Shown one piece after another: positions 1-8,673 of a stretch of 50,115 nucleotides of DNA. The position numbers and the translations under genes were made by a program. Location: assembly GCA_030151365.1 (NCBI GenBank), contig JASLDW010000069.1:1-50115 (forward strand), in the 5' to 3' direction. The notes under the pieces were generated by a model, which saw only the letters and a list, made by a program, of their open reading frames with translations, was not told where the DNA came from and did not search any database. Every line of letters starts with the position of its first letter. Position 1 is the stretch's first letter. This DNA is from Lysobacter sp. (GTDB taxonomy: Bacteria > Pseudomonadota > Gammaproteobacteria > Xanthomonadales > Xanthomonadaceae).

Positions 1-121
1 CCGCGATCAGGCTCCGTTCGGCCCGGTCGCTCACGGATTTGTAGAACCCGTACAACGGCCGATAAATTGCTGGAGCAAGGGTGTACAGATAATTGCCGAA
101 CTTTGCCACTTCACGTTTCAT
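1..121 (-). CDS. Truncated gene, N-terminal 40 residues, possibly FkbM-type methyltransferase
   Basis: Only the start of this leftward gene lies in the window; it runs off the left edge. The ATG at 121 is preceded by AAGAGA at a workable ribosome-binding distance. The 40 visible residues contain YRPLYGFYKSVSDRAERSLI, a Tyr/Arg-rich stretch that resembles the region just ahead of the SAM-binding domain in some FkbM-family methyltransferases. No catalytic motif is in view, so the family name is a guess from the neighbourhood (another methyltransferase lies upstream on the same strand, 69 bases away) and a vague similarity. Confidence 0.45.
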   Translation of the reverse strand, partial: MKREVAKFGNYLYTLAPAIYRPLYGFYKSVSDRAERSLIA

Positions 122-190
122 GGTGTCATCTCTTGTTTGAACCGCCGGGACGCGATTTCGGATACTCCCATCGCCAGTGTGACGCAGTCG

Positions 191-1180
191 TTACCGTTCC
201 GGAGGCTTCACGGCCTTGATCGTCCAGGTCGGCTCGATGAAGTGATGGGCGAAATCCTGAATTCCGTCCATCAACTTGGCCTTGCGCCAGGAGGCGAGGA
301 ATTTCCGTCCGTATGCCGAGAACGCGCGCGACAGTTCCCGTTGCGTGAACCACGAAAGACCGCCCTGCGCCAGCAGGTAGTCGATCTTGCCGCAGGCTTC
401 TCCGAACAGCGATAGCGCCTGCGTGGCGTCGCTGGTGCCGGGTTCCACCGCGACTTCCAGCCCGTTCGCCTTCATCTGCGCGATGTAGTGCGCCGAAGGC
501 AGGTGCTCGCCCATGTGGTGGTAGGGATCGTCCCAGTCCTGCAATTGCCGCTTCATCTCGCGACCTTCCTGGCGGCTGAGCAGGGTGATGCCGGGAATGC
601 GGAAGTGGCCATCCGAGATGACCTGGTGGATGCTGTCCTTGTTGGGGACTTGCAGCACGAACGTGCCGCCAGGGCGCAGCATGCGCGCGGCGATGGCGAT
701 CATCGCATCGGGGTTGCCGACATGCTCGATGACGTCGCTGCACAGGATGAGGTCGAAGCTGCCCAGCGCGCCGGGATCGCAGGCCAGGATGTCCAGGCAC
801 CGGATACGGTCCTTTTGCGGGCCGAGGTTGAGGCGGGCGTACTCCGCCAGTCCCGGATCGATTTCGACGCCGATCGCGTCCTGCCCCGCGGCGGTGAAGG
901 CGCGGATGGTGCCGCCCTGGCCGCAACCGATATCCAGCACGCGCCGGTGGGGGGCGCCGCTGCCGACGTCGAAACGGCGGCGCACGGATTCGCCGCGGCG
1001 ATTGGTGGACAAGGCGTAGTCGATGTAGAGCCGGTGGGTTTCGCCCAGGTTCGCGAGGAACGCATCCACGTCCTCGCCGGGGGTATCCGCCAGGCGGTTG
1101 TCGGCGAGGTAGCGCGAGCAGAATTCGGCGCTGATGCCGTAACGGTCCGATAAGGCGGAAGCGAGCGCATGTTCGTTCAT
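191..1180 (-). CDS. Class I SAM-dependent methyltransferase (polysaccharide locus)
   Basis: The 329-residue protein has a class I methyltransferase core. Motif I is VLDIGCGQGG at residues 81-90, an acidic ribose-binding residue follows in GVEIDPG, and a motif resembling the post-II region reads FDLILCSDVIEHV. It has no signal peptide or membrane segment, so a cytoplasmic enzyme acting on a sugar or nucleotide-sugar is likely. It is clearly related to the methyltransferase at 3361-4311: both carry PN followed by a DxHFxIxGITLL block about ten residues later. It is divergent from gmd and runs in the same direction as the truncated gene at 1-121. The acceptor cannot be read from sequence; O-methylation of a deoxyhexose made by the neighbouring gmd-fcl is an inference. 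Confidence 0.85.
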   Translation of the reverse strand: MNEHALASALSDRYGISAEFCSRYLADNRLADTPGEDVDAFLANLGETHRLYIDYALSTNRRGESVRRRFDVGSGAPHRRVLDIGCGQGGTIRAFTAAGQDAIGVEIDPGLAEYARLNLGPQKDRIRCLDILACDPGALGSFDLILCSDVIEHVGNPDAMIAIAARMLRPGGTFVLQVPNKDSIHQVISDGHFRIPGITLLSRQEGREMKRQLQDWDDPYHHMGEHLPSAHYIAQMKANGLEVAVEPGTSDATQALSLFGEACGKIDYLLAQGGLSWFTQRELSRAFSAYGRKFLASWRKAKLMDGIQDFAHHFIEPTWTIKAVKPPER

Positions 1181-1296
1181 GGGGAAGGCATGTTCTGCAA
1201 GCCGGTGCAGACAGGGAGCTTACAGCAGTCCCGGGAGGGCACTCTGATATGCTGTTTCGCCCATTTTGCCCATCAAATCAGGAATATCGGATCGCC

Positions 1297-2406
1297 ATGA
1301 AGCGTGCATTGATTTCGGGTGTCACCGGACAGGACGGAGCCTATCTGGCCGAATTGCTGTTGAGTCGCGGCTATGAAGTCCACGGGATCAAGCGTCGCGC
1401 CTCCTTGTTCAACACCGACCGCGTCGACCACCTGTACCAGGATCCGCACGAAGACAACGTCCGGTTCATCCTGCACTACGGAGACCTGACCGATTCGACC
1501 AACCTGATCCGCATCGTGCAGCAGGTGCAGCCGGACGAGATCTACAACCTCGGCGCACAGAGCCATGTCGCGGTGTCGTTCGAGAGCCCCGAATACACCG
1601 CCAACAGCGATGCCCTCGGTACGCTCAGGCTCCTCGAGGCGATCCGCATCCTGGGTCTGGAGAAGAAGACGCGCTTCTACCAGGCCTCCACCTCCGAGCT
1701 GTACGGCAAGGTCCAGGAGATCCCGCAGAAGGAAACCACGCCGTTCTACCCGCGCTCGCCCTATGCGGTCGCGAAGCTGTATGCCTACTGGATCGTGGTC
1801 AATTACCGGGAGTCGTACGGCATGTACGCCTGCAACGGGATCCTGTTCAACCACGAATCGCCCCTGCGCGGTGAAACTTTCGTGACGCGCAAGATCACCC
1901 GTGCCTTGGCGCGCATCCACCTGGGGCTGCAGCAATGCCTGTTCCTCGGCAACATCAACGCACTGCGCGACTGGGGCCATGCCCGCGACTACGTCGAAAT
2001 GCAGTGGCTGATGTTGCAACAGGATGTCGCCGAGGATTTCGTGATCGCCACCGGCGAGCAGCATTCGGTGAAGGAATTCGTCGAGCGGGCGGCGAACGAG
2101 CTCGGCATTTCCATCGAGTGGCAGGGAAGCGGCGTCGACGAAGTCGGCATCGTGGCCACCGTCGAGGGCGAGTCCGCGGTCAAGGTCGGGCAGCGCATCG
2201 TCGCGGTCGACCCACGCTATTTCCGCCCGGCCGAGGTGGAAACGCTGCTCGGCGACCCCACGCGCGCGCGCGATCGCCTGGGTTGGACGCCGCGCACGAC
2301 GTTCTCCGAACTGGTTCGCGAAATGGTTTCCGAAGATCTCAAGCTGGCCCGGCGCGATGCGCTGGTGACCGAGGCGGGTTATCGCGCATACCAGTATTAC
2401 GAGTGA
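1297..2406 (+). CDS. gmd: GDP-mannose 4,6-dehydratase
   Basis: The enzyme converts GDP-D-mannose to GDP-4-keto-6-deoxy-D-mannose, the first step to GDP-L-fucose. It is 369 residues, normal for the family. The Rossmann glycine motif GVTGQDG is at residues 8-14, the catalytic STSE at 131-134 and the YxxxK pair at Tyr156/Lys160. The in-frame ATG at 1249 would add 16 residues ahead of the conserved MKRALISGVTG start, so 1297 is preferred. Its stop overlaps the start of fcl by one base (TGATG). Its substrate can come from manC at 9610. No strong promoter was found in the 116-base gap to the divergent methyltransferase. Confidence 0.97.
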   Translation: MKRALISGVTGQDGAYLAELLLSRGYEVHGIKRRASLFNTDRVDHLYQDPHEDNVRFILHYGDLTDSTNLIRIVQQVQPDEIYNLGAQSHVAVSFESPEYTANSDALGTLRLLEAIRILGLEKKTRFYQASTSELYGKVQEIPQKETTPFYPRSPYAVAKLYAYWIVVNYRESYGMYACNGILFNHESPLRGETFVTRKITRALARIHLGLQQCLFLGNINALRDWGHARDYVEMQWLMLQQDVAEDFVIATGEQHSVKEFVERAANELGISIEWQGSGVDEVGIVATVEGESAVKVGQRIVAVDPRYFRPAEVETLLGDPTRARDRLGWTPRTTFSELVREMVSEDLKLARRDALVTEAGYRAYQYYE

Positions 2407-3353
2407 TGACCATGGAAAAAGCCTCCCGAATCTATGTCGCCGGGCACCGTGGCCTGGTGGGCAGCGCGATCGTGCGACAGCTGCAGGCGCAAGGCCACGA
2501 CAACCTGCTGCTCCGGACCCATGCGGAACTGGACTTGACCGACCAGTCGCGAGTCGAGGAATTCTTCGCCCGGGAAAAACCGGAGTACGTATTCCTCGCG
2601 GCGGCCAAGGTCGGCGGCATCCAGGCCAACGACACCTATCCGGCCGAGTTCATCCGTGACAATCTCGCCATCCAGACCAACGTCATCCATTCGGCATGGA
2701 AGCACGGCGCGCGCAAGCTGGCATTCCTCGGATCGTCGTGCATCTACCCGAAGATGGCGAAGCAGCCGATCGAAGAATCGGAATTGCTGACCGGGCCGCT
2801 GGAGCCGACCAATGAGTGGTACGCGATCGCGAAGATCGCGGGCATCAAGCAGTGCCAGGCCTACCGCAGGCAATACGGTTTCGATGCCATCTCGATCATG
2901 CCGACCAATCTCTACGGGCCGGGCGACAATTTCGACCTGCGCAATTCCCACGTATTGCCGGCGATGCTGCGCAAGTTCCACGAAGCGAAATCGAGCCGCG
3001 ATCCGGAAGTGGTGATCTGGGGAACCGGAACGCCGCGCCGCGAGTTCCTGCACGTCGACGACATGGCGAGCGCGACCCTGCACCTGATGCGGAACTATGA
3101 TGGGGAGGAACACGTGAACGTCGGCGTCGGCGAAGACCTCTCGATCCTCGAGCTGGCGCACATGGTGCGCGGCGTGGTGGGCTACGAGGGCGAAATCGTC
3201 CACGACCTGAGCAAGCCGGATGGAACGCCGCGCAAGTTGCTGGACGTCGATCGCCTCCACAGCCTCGGCTGGCGCGCGCGGATCCCGTTGGAAGAAGGCA
3301 TCCGCGGGACCTACGAATGGTTCCTGGGCCATCGCGATACGCTGCGCGCGTAA
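2406..3353 (+). CDS. fcl: GDP-L-fucose synthase (GDP-4-keto-6-deoxymannose epimerase/reductase)
   Basis: This is the WcaG/Fcl-type short-chain dehydrogenase/reductase that epimerises and reduces the Gmd product to GDP-L-fucose. The 315-residue protein has the dinucleotide motif GHRGLVG (residues 13-19), the serine motif GSSCIYPK near residue 110 and YxxxK at Tyr139/Lys143. PTNLYGPGDNF and REFLHVDDMA are also characteristic of Fcl, which separates it from GDP-rhamnose-forming reductases. Start codons at 2406 (one-base overlap with gmd) and 2412 are both possible; GAG at 2401-2403 is better spaced for 2412. It ends 7 bases before the converging methyltransferase gene. Confidence 0.95.
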   Translation: MTMEKASRIYVAGHRGLVGSAIVRQLQAQGHDNLLLRTHAELDLTDQSRVEEFFAREKPEYVFLAAAKVGGIQANDTYPAEFIRDNLAIQTNVIHSAWKHGARKLAFLGSSCIYPKMAKQPIEESELLTGPLEPTNEWYAIAKIAGIKQCQAYRRQYGFDAISIMPTNLYGPGDNFDLRNSHVLPAMLRKFHEAKSSRDPEVVIWGTGTPRREFLHVDDMASATLHLMRNYDGEEHVNVGVGEDLSILELAHMVRGVVGYEGEIVHDLSKPDGTPRKLLDVDRLHSLGWRARIPLEEGIRGTYEWFLGHRDTLRA

Positions 3354-3360
3354 CCGATCC

Positions 3361-4311
3361 TCAGGCGCGAACCGCCAACAGCTCCCAGGTCTGCACCGCG
3401 TATTCGTCCAGCACCGCCGGATCCGGGTGCTCGACCGAGACGTCGTCGAGCAGTTGCGAGGCCCAATGCGTCACGCTGTCGCGGACCCCGCTGCGGGCGC
3501 CGGCGTCGAGTCGCAGGTCGAGCAGATCGTCGAGCGAGTCCTGGATGAGGCATGCCTCGTCGCGGAGGGCGATGGCATTCGCTTCCAGCGTGCCCGCCGG
3601 AGGGTTCAGCAGCCACGTTTGCAGGCCCAGGTTGGCGAGTTTCTCCCGGTACCACGACAGCGGATGGTATTCGCCGACGCTGTAGCGAGGCAGCCAGGGA
3701 TGGATGGCATAAGCCATCGCCCGTGCCTGCTGCTGCGGCAACAACGTGATTCCGGTGATCTGGAAATGGGGGTCGGCACGCACCCACGACGGGTTGCGGA
3801 AATTCGGGATCGTGAGATAGATGCGGCCACCGGGGGCGAGATAGCCCACCAGGCCAGCGAGCGCGGCCACGGGATCGGCGACGTGCTCGAGCACGTCGGT
3901 GCAGGTGATGACATCGAAGCCGCCGTCGCGGCAGATCGTCTCGCGCAGCGCATCGTCTTCCACGCCGCCCAGTTCAAGTTGCCCGCGTACGCCGTGCGCC
4001 GACAGCAGCTGTCGCGCCAGTTCGAGGTAATCCGGATCGACATCGATGCCGGCAACATGGTCCGCGCCGGCTTTCGCCGCGGCGACGACATATCCGCCAT
4101 AGGCGCACCCGATATCCATGAAGCGCACGCCAGGACGCCAGCCGTGCGCAGCCAGTGCGGAAATCACCCCGTGTCCGCGGTCCACCGCACTGAGCATGTA
4201 TTGTGCCCAGGTCGCGTGCGGTTCCTGCAAGTCCTCGAAGCGCGCTGAGGGCGCCATCCCCATCTTGCGGCGGACGGTGTCGGCCCAGGCGTCGGCGGCA
4301 GCTGCAGTCAT
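3361..4311 (-). CDS. Class I SAM-dependent methyltransferase, paralogue of 191-1180
   Basis: The 316-residue cytoplasmic protein has motif I FMDIGCAYGG at residues 64-73, an acidic motif GIDVDPDY and FDVITCTDVLEHV. It shares with the protein of 191-1180 the unusual DxHFxIxGITLL block, a following QxxRxM and a similar length, so the two look like old duplicates. It lies 45 bases downstream of etfA on the same strand and may be read from the etf transcript, but nothing links it to electron transfer. It converges on fcl. A sugar O-methyltransferase acting on the deoxyhexose branch is the best contextual guess. Confidence 0.83.
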   Translation of the reverse strand: MTAAAADAWADTVRRKMGMAPSARFEDLQEPHATWAQYMLSAVDRGHGVISALAAHGWRPGVRFMDIGCAYGGYVVAAAKAGADHVAGIDVDPDYLELARQLLSAHGVRGQLELGGVEDDALRETICRDGGFDVITCTDVLEHVADPVAALAGLVGYLAPGGRIYLTIPNFRNPSWVRADPHFQITGITLLPQQQARAMAYAIHPWLPRYSVGEYHPLSWYREKLANLGLQTWLLNPPAGTLEANAIALRDEACLIQDSLDDLLDLRLDAGARSGVRDSVTHWASQLLDDVSVEHPDPAVLDEYAVQTWELLAVRA

Positions 4312-4356
4312 GCCGACGTCAGGGGGTTTTCGTGCCCGGCAATGAAAACGGCATCG

Positions 4357-5307
4357 TCATGCATTCACCAACTGCTGCAGCTCGGGCAGGATCTGGAACA
4401 AATCCCCCACCAGCCCCACGTCCGCGATCTCGAAGATCGGCGCGTCGCCGTCCTTGTTGATTGCGACGATCGTGCCGGCATCCTTGATGCCAGTCAGGTG
4501 CTGGATGGCGCCGGAGATGCCAACGGCGACATACAACTCCGGTGCGATGATCTTGCCGGTCTGGCCGACCTGCAGTTCGTTCGGGACGTAGCCGGCATCG
4601 ACCGCGGCGCGCGAGGCGCCGACCGCCGCGCCGAGCTTGTCGGCGAGGTCGTAGATGATCTTGAAGTTCTCGGCGCTGCCGACGCCGCGACCACCGGAGA
4701 CCACGCGCTTGGCGCTCTGCAGGTCGGGGCGGTCGGACTTGCCGGCGGCCAGTTCGACGAAGCGGGTATGCGTCGGCAATGCGGCGCCGACGCTGGTCGC
4801 TTCGACTGCGGCGCTGCCGCCCTTGGCGGCTTCCGGCCACGAGGCGGTGCGCACGGTGGCGACCACGACGTGGTTGGTCGGCGCTTCGACGGTGACGATG
4901 GCATTGCCGGCATACATCGGGCGCTTGAAGGTATGGCTGCCTTCGACGGCCATCAGGTCGGAGACCTGGCCGACGTCGAGCAGGGTGGCGACGGCGGGCA
5001 TCGCGTCCTTGCCGAAGGTGGTGCTCGGGCCGAACACGTGGCTGTAGCCGCCGCTCTTCGCGACTTCGGCGATCTGCGGCGCCAGCACTTGGGCGATCGC
5101 ATGGGCATTGGCGGCATTGGCGACGGTCAACACCTTGCTGACGCCGGCGATCTGGGCGGCTTCGGCGGCGATGGCGTCGGGCGCATCGGACAGCACCAGC
5201 ACGTCGATGGCATCCGGCTTCAGCGCCAGCGCGGCCGACACGGTCTTGGCGGTGGCGGCATTGAGCTTGCCGTTCAGGTGTTCAGCAACAACGAGAACCT
5301 TGGACAT
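4357..5307 (-). CDS. etfA: Electron transfer flavoprotein alpha subunit
   Basis: EtfA binds FAD and, with EtfB, carries electrons from acyl-CoA and other dehydrogenases to ETF-quinone oxidoreductase. The 316-residue protein starts MSKVLVVAEH. The C-terminal FAD domain has SGGRGVGS, GQTGKIIAPELYVAVGISGAIQH and AINKDGDAPIFEIADVGLVGD, all family hallmarks. The start is fixed by a one-base TGATG overlap with the stop of etfB; longer in-frame readings run antisense-like through etfB and are not real. In Xanthomonas, etfA is the known boundary gene of the variable LPS locus, and here too it adjoins the gmd-fcl/methyltransferase block. Confidence 0.97.
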   Translation of the reverse strand: MSKVLVVAEHLNGKLNAATAKTVSAALALKPDAIDVLVLSDAPDAIAAEAAQIAGVSKVLTVANAANAHAIAQVLAPQIAEVAKSGGYSHVFGPSTTFGKDAMPAVATLLDVGQVSDLMAVEGSHTFKRPMYAGNAIVTVEAPTNHVVVATVRTASWPEAAKGGSAAVEATSVGAALPTHTRFVELAAGKSDRPDLQSAKRVVSGGRGVGSAENFKIIYDLADKLGAAVGASRAAVDAGYVPNELQVGQTGKIIAPELYVAVGISGAIQHLTGIKDAGTIVAINKDGDAPIFEIADVGLVGDLFQILPELQQLVNA

Positions 5308-6053
5308 CACAGCAACCCCTTCTGCTTGAGCACGGCGACCAGTTCGGCCGCATCCTTGACCATCACCCCGCGCTGGCGCTGGGCCGGCGGGGCGAACTTG
5401 GTGGCCTTGGGGGCATCGGTGGCGGCGATGGCGAGATCGGCCAGCGCGATGGTTTCCAGCGGCTTGCTCTTGGCCTTCATGATGTCCGGCAGCTTGATGA
5501 AGCGCGGCTCGTTGAGGCGCAGGTCGGTGGTGACCACCGCCGGGAGGTCCACTTCCAGCGTTTCCAGACCGGCGTCGACCTCGCGGGTCACGGTGGCCTT
5601 GCCGCCATCGACCACCAGCTTGCTGGCGAAGGTCGCCTGCGGGCGGCCCCACAGGGTGGCCAGCATCTGGCCGGTCTGGCTGGAATCGTCGTCGATCGCC
5701 TGCTTGCCCATCAGGACCAGGTCGGGCTGCTCCTTCTCGATCAGCTTGAGGAAGGCGCGGGCGGCGGCCAGCGGCGGCACGGCCTCGTCGGCGACCACAT
5801 GGATGGCGCGGTTGGCGCCCATGGCCAGGCCGTTGCGCAGGTGCGGCTGGGCGTCGGCGGGGGCGATCGTGGCGACCACGACTTCGGTGGCCTTGCCGGC
5901 GTCGCGCAGGCGCAGGGCCTCTTCCAGCGCGATGTCGTCGAAGGGATTGGCGGAGAGCTTGACGCCGTCGGTGACGACGCCGCTGCCATCGGGCTTGACC
6001 TGCACGCGGACGTTGGCGTCCACCACGCGCTTGTAACCGACCAGGATTTTCAT
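5307..6053 (-). CDS. etfB: Electron transfer flavoprotein beta subunit
   Basis: EtfB is the AMP-binding partner of EtfA in the soluble electron-transfer flavoprotein. The 248-residue protein begins MKILVGYKRVVDANVRV, has NPFDDIALEEALRL near residues 36-50, the AMP-loop region MGKQAIDDDSSQTGQ and the signature region VTTDLRLNEPRFIKLPDIMKAK. Length is normal. It is the first gene of a leftward etfB-etfA unit, divergent from rmlB across 116 bases. The membrane acceptor of this complex, ETF-quinone oxidoreductase, is also in the window at 18465-20093. Confidence 0.97.
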   Translation of the reverse strand: MKILVGYKRVVDANVRVQVKPDGSGVVTDGVKLSANPFDDIALEEALRLRDAGKATEVVVATIAPADAQPHLRNGLAMGANRAIHVVADEAVPPLAAARAFLKLIEKEQPDLVLMGKQAIDDDSSQTGQMLATLWGRPQATFASKLVVDGGKATVTREVDAGLETLEVDLPAVVTTDLRLNEPRFIKLPDIMKAKSKPLETIALADLAIAATDAPKATKFAPPAQRQRGVMVKDAAELVAVLKQKGLL

Positions 6054-6133
6054 GCACGGAACCTTGAACGAAACCGGGCCATTCTAGCCGAACCCCATAC
6101 CCGACCGGCTGGAGAGCGTGACCGCCCGCCCAC

Positions 6134-6139
6134 TACAAT
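6134..6139 (+). promoter_or_regulatory. Candidate -10 box for rmlB
   Basis: TACAAT lies 30 bases before the rmlB start in the etfB/rmlB divergent gap. The same hexamer sits at a similar distance upstream of scoA and purL. No convincing -35 element is visible 17 bases upstream, so the call rests on the hexamer and its recurrence. Confidence 0.4.
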
Positions 6140-6169
6140 GGAGGCTCTTCGGATGACTGGAATTCCTGG

Positions 6170-7222
6170 ATGCCCACTTGGCTCGTGACCGGCGGTGCCG
6201 GCTTCATCGGTGGCAATTTCGTGCTCGAAGCGGTCCGGGATGGCGTGAAAATCGTCAATCTCGACGCCCTGACTTATGCCGGCAACCGCGACACGCTGGC
6301 GTCGTTGGAGGGCAATCCGAACCACGTCTTCGTCCACGGCGATATCGGCGACCGCGAACTGGTCTCGGCACTGCTGGCCGAGCATCGTCCCGACGCGGTG
6401 GTGAACTTCGCCGCCGAAAGCCATGTCGATCGTTCGATCGACGGGCCGGCCGCCTTCATCCACACCAATGTCGTCGGCACGCTGGGATTGCTGGAGTCGG
6501 TGCGCGATTACTGGAAGTCGCTGGAAGGCGCGGCGCACGACGGCTTCCGCTTCCACCACGTCTCCACCGACGAGGTCTACGGGACGCTGGGCGAAACCGG
6601 CCTGTTCACGGAAAAGACCGCTTACGCGCCGAACTCCCCTTATTCGGCATCGAAGGCGGCATCCGATCACCTGGTGCGCGCGTTCCACCACACTTACGGC
6701 TTGCCGGTGCTGACGACCAATTGCTCGAACAATTACGGTCCGTACCATTTCCCGGAAAAGCTCATCCCGCTGGTGATCGCCAAGGCACTGGCGGGCGAAC
6801 CGCTGCCGATCTACGGAGACGGCAAGCAGGTGCGCGACTGGCTGTATGTGGGCGACCACTGCGCGGCGATCCGGACCGTGATCGCCAAGGGCAAGGTCGG
6901 CGAGACCTACAACGTCGGCGGCAATGCCGAGAAGCAGAACATCGAAGTGGTGAAGACCATCTGCGCATTGCTGGACCAGCGCAAGCCGAAGGCCGATGGC
7001 TCGAAGTACGAAACGCAAGTCACCTACGTGCAGGATCGCCCGGGCCACGACCGCCGCTACGCCATCGATGCTTCGAAGCTGAAGCGTGAACTCGGCTGGG
7101 AGCCCGCGCACACCTTCGAGCAGGGCATCGCCGATACGGTCGATTGGTACCTCGCCAACCAGCCGTGGGTGAACCGCGTGCTGGATGGTTCCTATCGACT
7201 TGAGCGCATCGGGCAGGGCTGA
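6170..7222 (+). CDS. rmlB: dTDP-glucose 4,6-dehydratase
   Basis: RmlB/RfbB removes water from dTDP-glucose to give dTDP-4-keto-6-deoxyglucose, the second step to dTDP-L-rhamnose. The 350-residue SDR protein has TGGAGFIG at residues 7-14, the catalytic STDE at 132-135 and YSASK with Tyr158/Lys162, plus NNYGPYHFPEKLIP, a strong RmlB signature. It is the first gene of rmlB-A-C-D, all on the + strand. A candidate TACAAT -10 box lies 30 bases upstream. Confidence 0.97.
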   Translation: MPTWLVTGGAGFIGGNFVLEAVRDGVKIVNLDALTYAGNRDTLASLEGNPNHVFVHGDIGDRELVSALLAEHRPDAVVNFAAESHVDRSIDGPAAFIHTNVVGTLGLLESVRDYWKSLEGAAHDGFRFHHVSTDEVYGTLGETGLFTEKTAYAPNSPYSASKAASDHLVRAFHHTYGLPVLTTNCSNNYGPYHFPEKLIPLVIAKALAGEPLPIYGDGKQVRDWLYVGDHCAAIRTVIAKGKVGETYNVGGNAEKQNIEVVKTICALLDQRKPKADGSKYETQVTYVQDRPGHDRRYAIDASKLKRELGWEPAHTFEQGIADTVDWYLANQPWVNRVLDGSYRLERIGQG

Positions 7223-7231
7223 GGAATGGGC

Positions 7232-8116
7232 ATGCAACGCAAGGGCATCATCCTCGCCGGTGGTTCCGGCACGCGGCTGTACCCGATCACCCAGGCGATC
7301 AGCAAGCAATTGCTGCCCGTCTATGACAAGCCGATGATCTATTACCCGCTGAGCGTGTTGATGCTGGCGGGCATCCGCGAAGTGCTGATCATCAACACCC
7401 CGCATGAGCAGGCGCTGTTCAAGGCGCTGCTGGGCGACGGCTCGCAGTGGGGCATGGAGCTGGAGTACGCCGCGCAACCAAGTCCGGACGGGCTGGCGCA
7501 GGCGTTCACGATCGGCCGCGATTTCCTCGCCGGCGCGCCGAGTTGCCTGGTGCTGGGCGACAACATCTTCCACGGGCCCGGCCTGACGGCGATGCTCAAG
7601 CGCGCCGATGCGCGCGACCGCGGCGCGACCGTCTTTGGTTACTGGGTGCAGGATCCGGAGCGCTATGGCGTCGCCGAGTTCGATGGCGACGGCAAGGTGG
7701 TCGGATTGGAAGAAAAACCGGCGAAACCGCGCTCGAACTACGCAGTGACCGGCCTGTATTTCTATGATGGGCGTGCCCCGGAATTCGCCGCCGCCTTGAA
7801 GCCGTCCCCGCGCGGCGAGCTGGAGATCACCGATCTCAACAAGCGCTATCTCGACGAAGGATCGTTGCATCTCGAACGGCTGGGGCGCGGTTATGCCTGG
7901 CTCGATACCGGGACCCATCAGTCCTTGCTGGAAGCCGGCAACTACATCGAGACGATCGAGGCGCGCCAAGGCTTGCGCGTGGCCTGCCCGGAAGAGATCG
8001 CCTACAACAATCACTGGATCGATCGCGACCAGCTGTACGCGCTCGCGAAGCCCCTGGCCAAGAATGGATATGGCCAGTACCTGATGGCGCTGCCGGAACG
8101 GGGTTACGTGCCGTGA
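7232..8116 (+). CDS. rmlA: Glucose-1-phosphate thymidylyltransferase
   Basis: RmlA couples dTTP to glucose-1-phosphate, the first step of dTDP-rhamnose synthesis. The nucleotidyltransferase motif LAGGSGTRLYPIT begins near residue 8, and QLLPVYDKPMIYYPLS and EEKPAKPRSNYAVTGLYFYD are textbook. The ATG at 7232 (294 residues) is chosen over that at 7226 because GAGGA at 7221-7225 directly abuts 7226 but sits 6 bases before 7232. Its stop overlaps the GTG start of rmlC by four bases (GTGA). Confidence 0.96.
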   Translation: MQRKGIILAGGSGTRLYPITQAISKQLLPVYDKPMIYYPLSVLMLAGIREVLIINTPHEQALFKALLGDGSQWGMELEYAAQPSPDGLAQAFTIGRDFLAGAPSCLVLGDNIFHGPGLTAMLKRADARDRGATVFGYWVQDPERYGVAEFDGDGKVVGLEEKPAKPRSNYAVTGLYFYDGRAPEFAAALKPSPRGELEITDLNKRYLDEGSLHLERLGRGYAWLDTGTHQSLLEAGNYIETIEARQGLRVACPEEIAYNNHWIDRDQLYALAKPLAKNGYGQYLMALPERGYVP

Positions 8117-8670
8117 AGACGATCGAAACCGACCTGCCGGGTTGCATCGTGTTCGAGCCGCGCGTGTTCGGCGACGATCGCGGCTTCTTCTACGAATCGT
8201 TCAACGCCGACAAGCTGGCGCCGCTGGGGCTCGACCTGCAGTGGAAGCAGGGCAACGTGTCGTCGTCGGCGAAGGGCGTGTTGCGCGGCTTGCACTACCA
8301 GTGGCCGAAACCGCAGGGCAAGTTCGTGTCCGTGGTCGAAGGCGAAGTCTGGGACGTCGCGGCGGACATCCGCCGTGGTTCGCCGACCTTCGGCAAGTGG
8401 ACGGCGGTTGTGTTGAGCGCCGACAACAAGCGCCATTTCTGGATTCCGCCGGGATTCGCCCACGGCTTCGCGGTGTTGAGCGAACGCGCGGTGTTCACCT
8501 ATCTCTGCACCGAGACCTACGATGCGGCTGCCGACGCCAATATCCGCTGGGACGATCCGGAACTGGCGATCGATTGGCCGGTGAGCGAGCCTTCGCTGTC
8601 GCCCAAGGATGCTATCGCCCCATTCCTGAAAGACATCCCTGCGGATCGTCTGCCGACCTATCAGGGTTGA
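8113..8670 (+). CDS. rmlC: dTDP-4-dehydrorhamnose 3,5-epimerase
   Basis: RmlC inverts carbons 3 and 5 of dTDP-4-keto-6-deoxyglucose. The 185-residue cupin has the catalytic histidine in VLRGLHYQWP (His61), KFVSVVEGEVWDVAADIRRGSPTFG and the PPGFAHGFAVLSE motif. It starts with GTG inside the rmlA stop (GTGA overlap), which implies translational coupling. rmlD follows after 3 bases. Confidence 0.97.
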   Translation: MKTIETDLPGCIVFEPRVFGDDRGFFYESFNADKLAPLGLDLQWKQGNVSSSAKGVLRGLHYQWPKPQGKFVSVVEGEVWDVAADIRRGSPTFGKWTAVVLSADNKRHFWIPPGFAHGFAVLSERAVFTYLCTETYDAAADANIRWDDPELAIDWPVSEPSLSPKDAIAPFLKDIPADRLPTYQG

Positions 8671-8673
8671 ATC

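Noticed and set aside
1220..1253. TTACAG and TATGCT upstream of gmd as a sigma-70 promoter
   Set aside because: The spacer is 22 bases, too long for a standard promoter.
1249..1296. Longer N-terminus for Gmd from the ATG at 1249
   Set aside because: The extra 16 residues (MLFRPFCPSN...) are outside the conserved family start, and that ATG overlaps the likely promoter zone.
4316..4350. GTTTTC...GAAAAC inverted repeat after etfA as a terminator
   Set aside because: Only six pairs with a 12-base loop and AT-rich stem; too weak.
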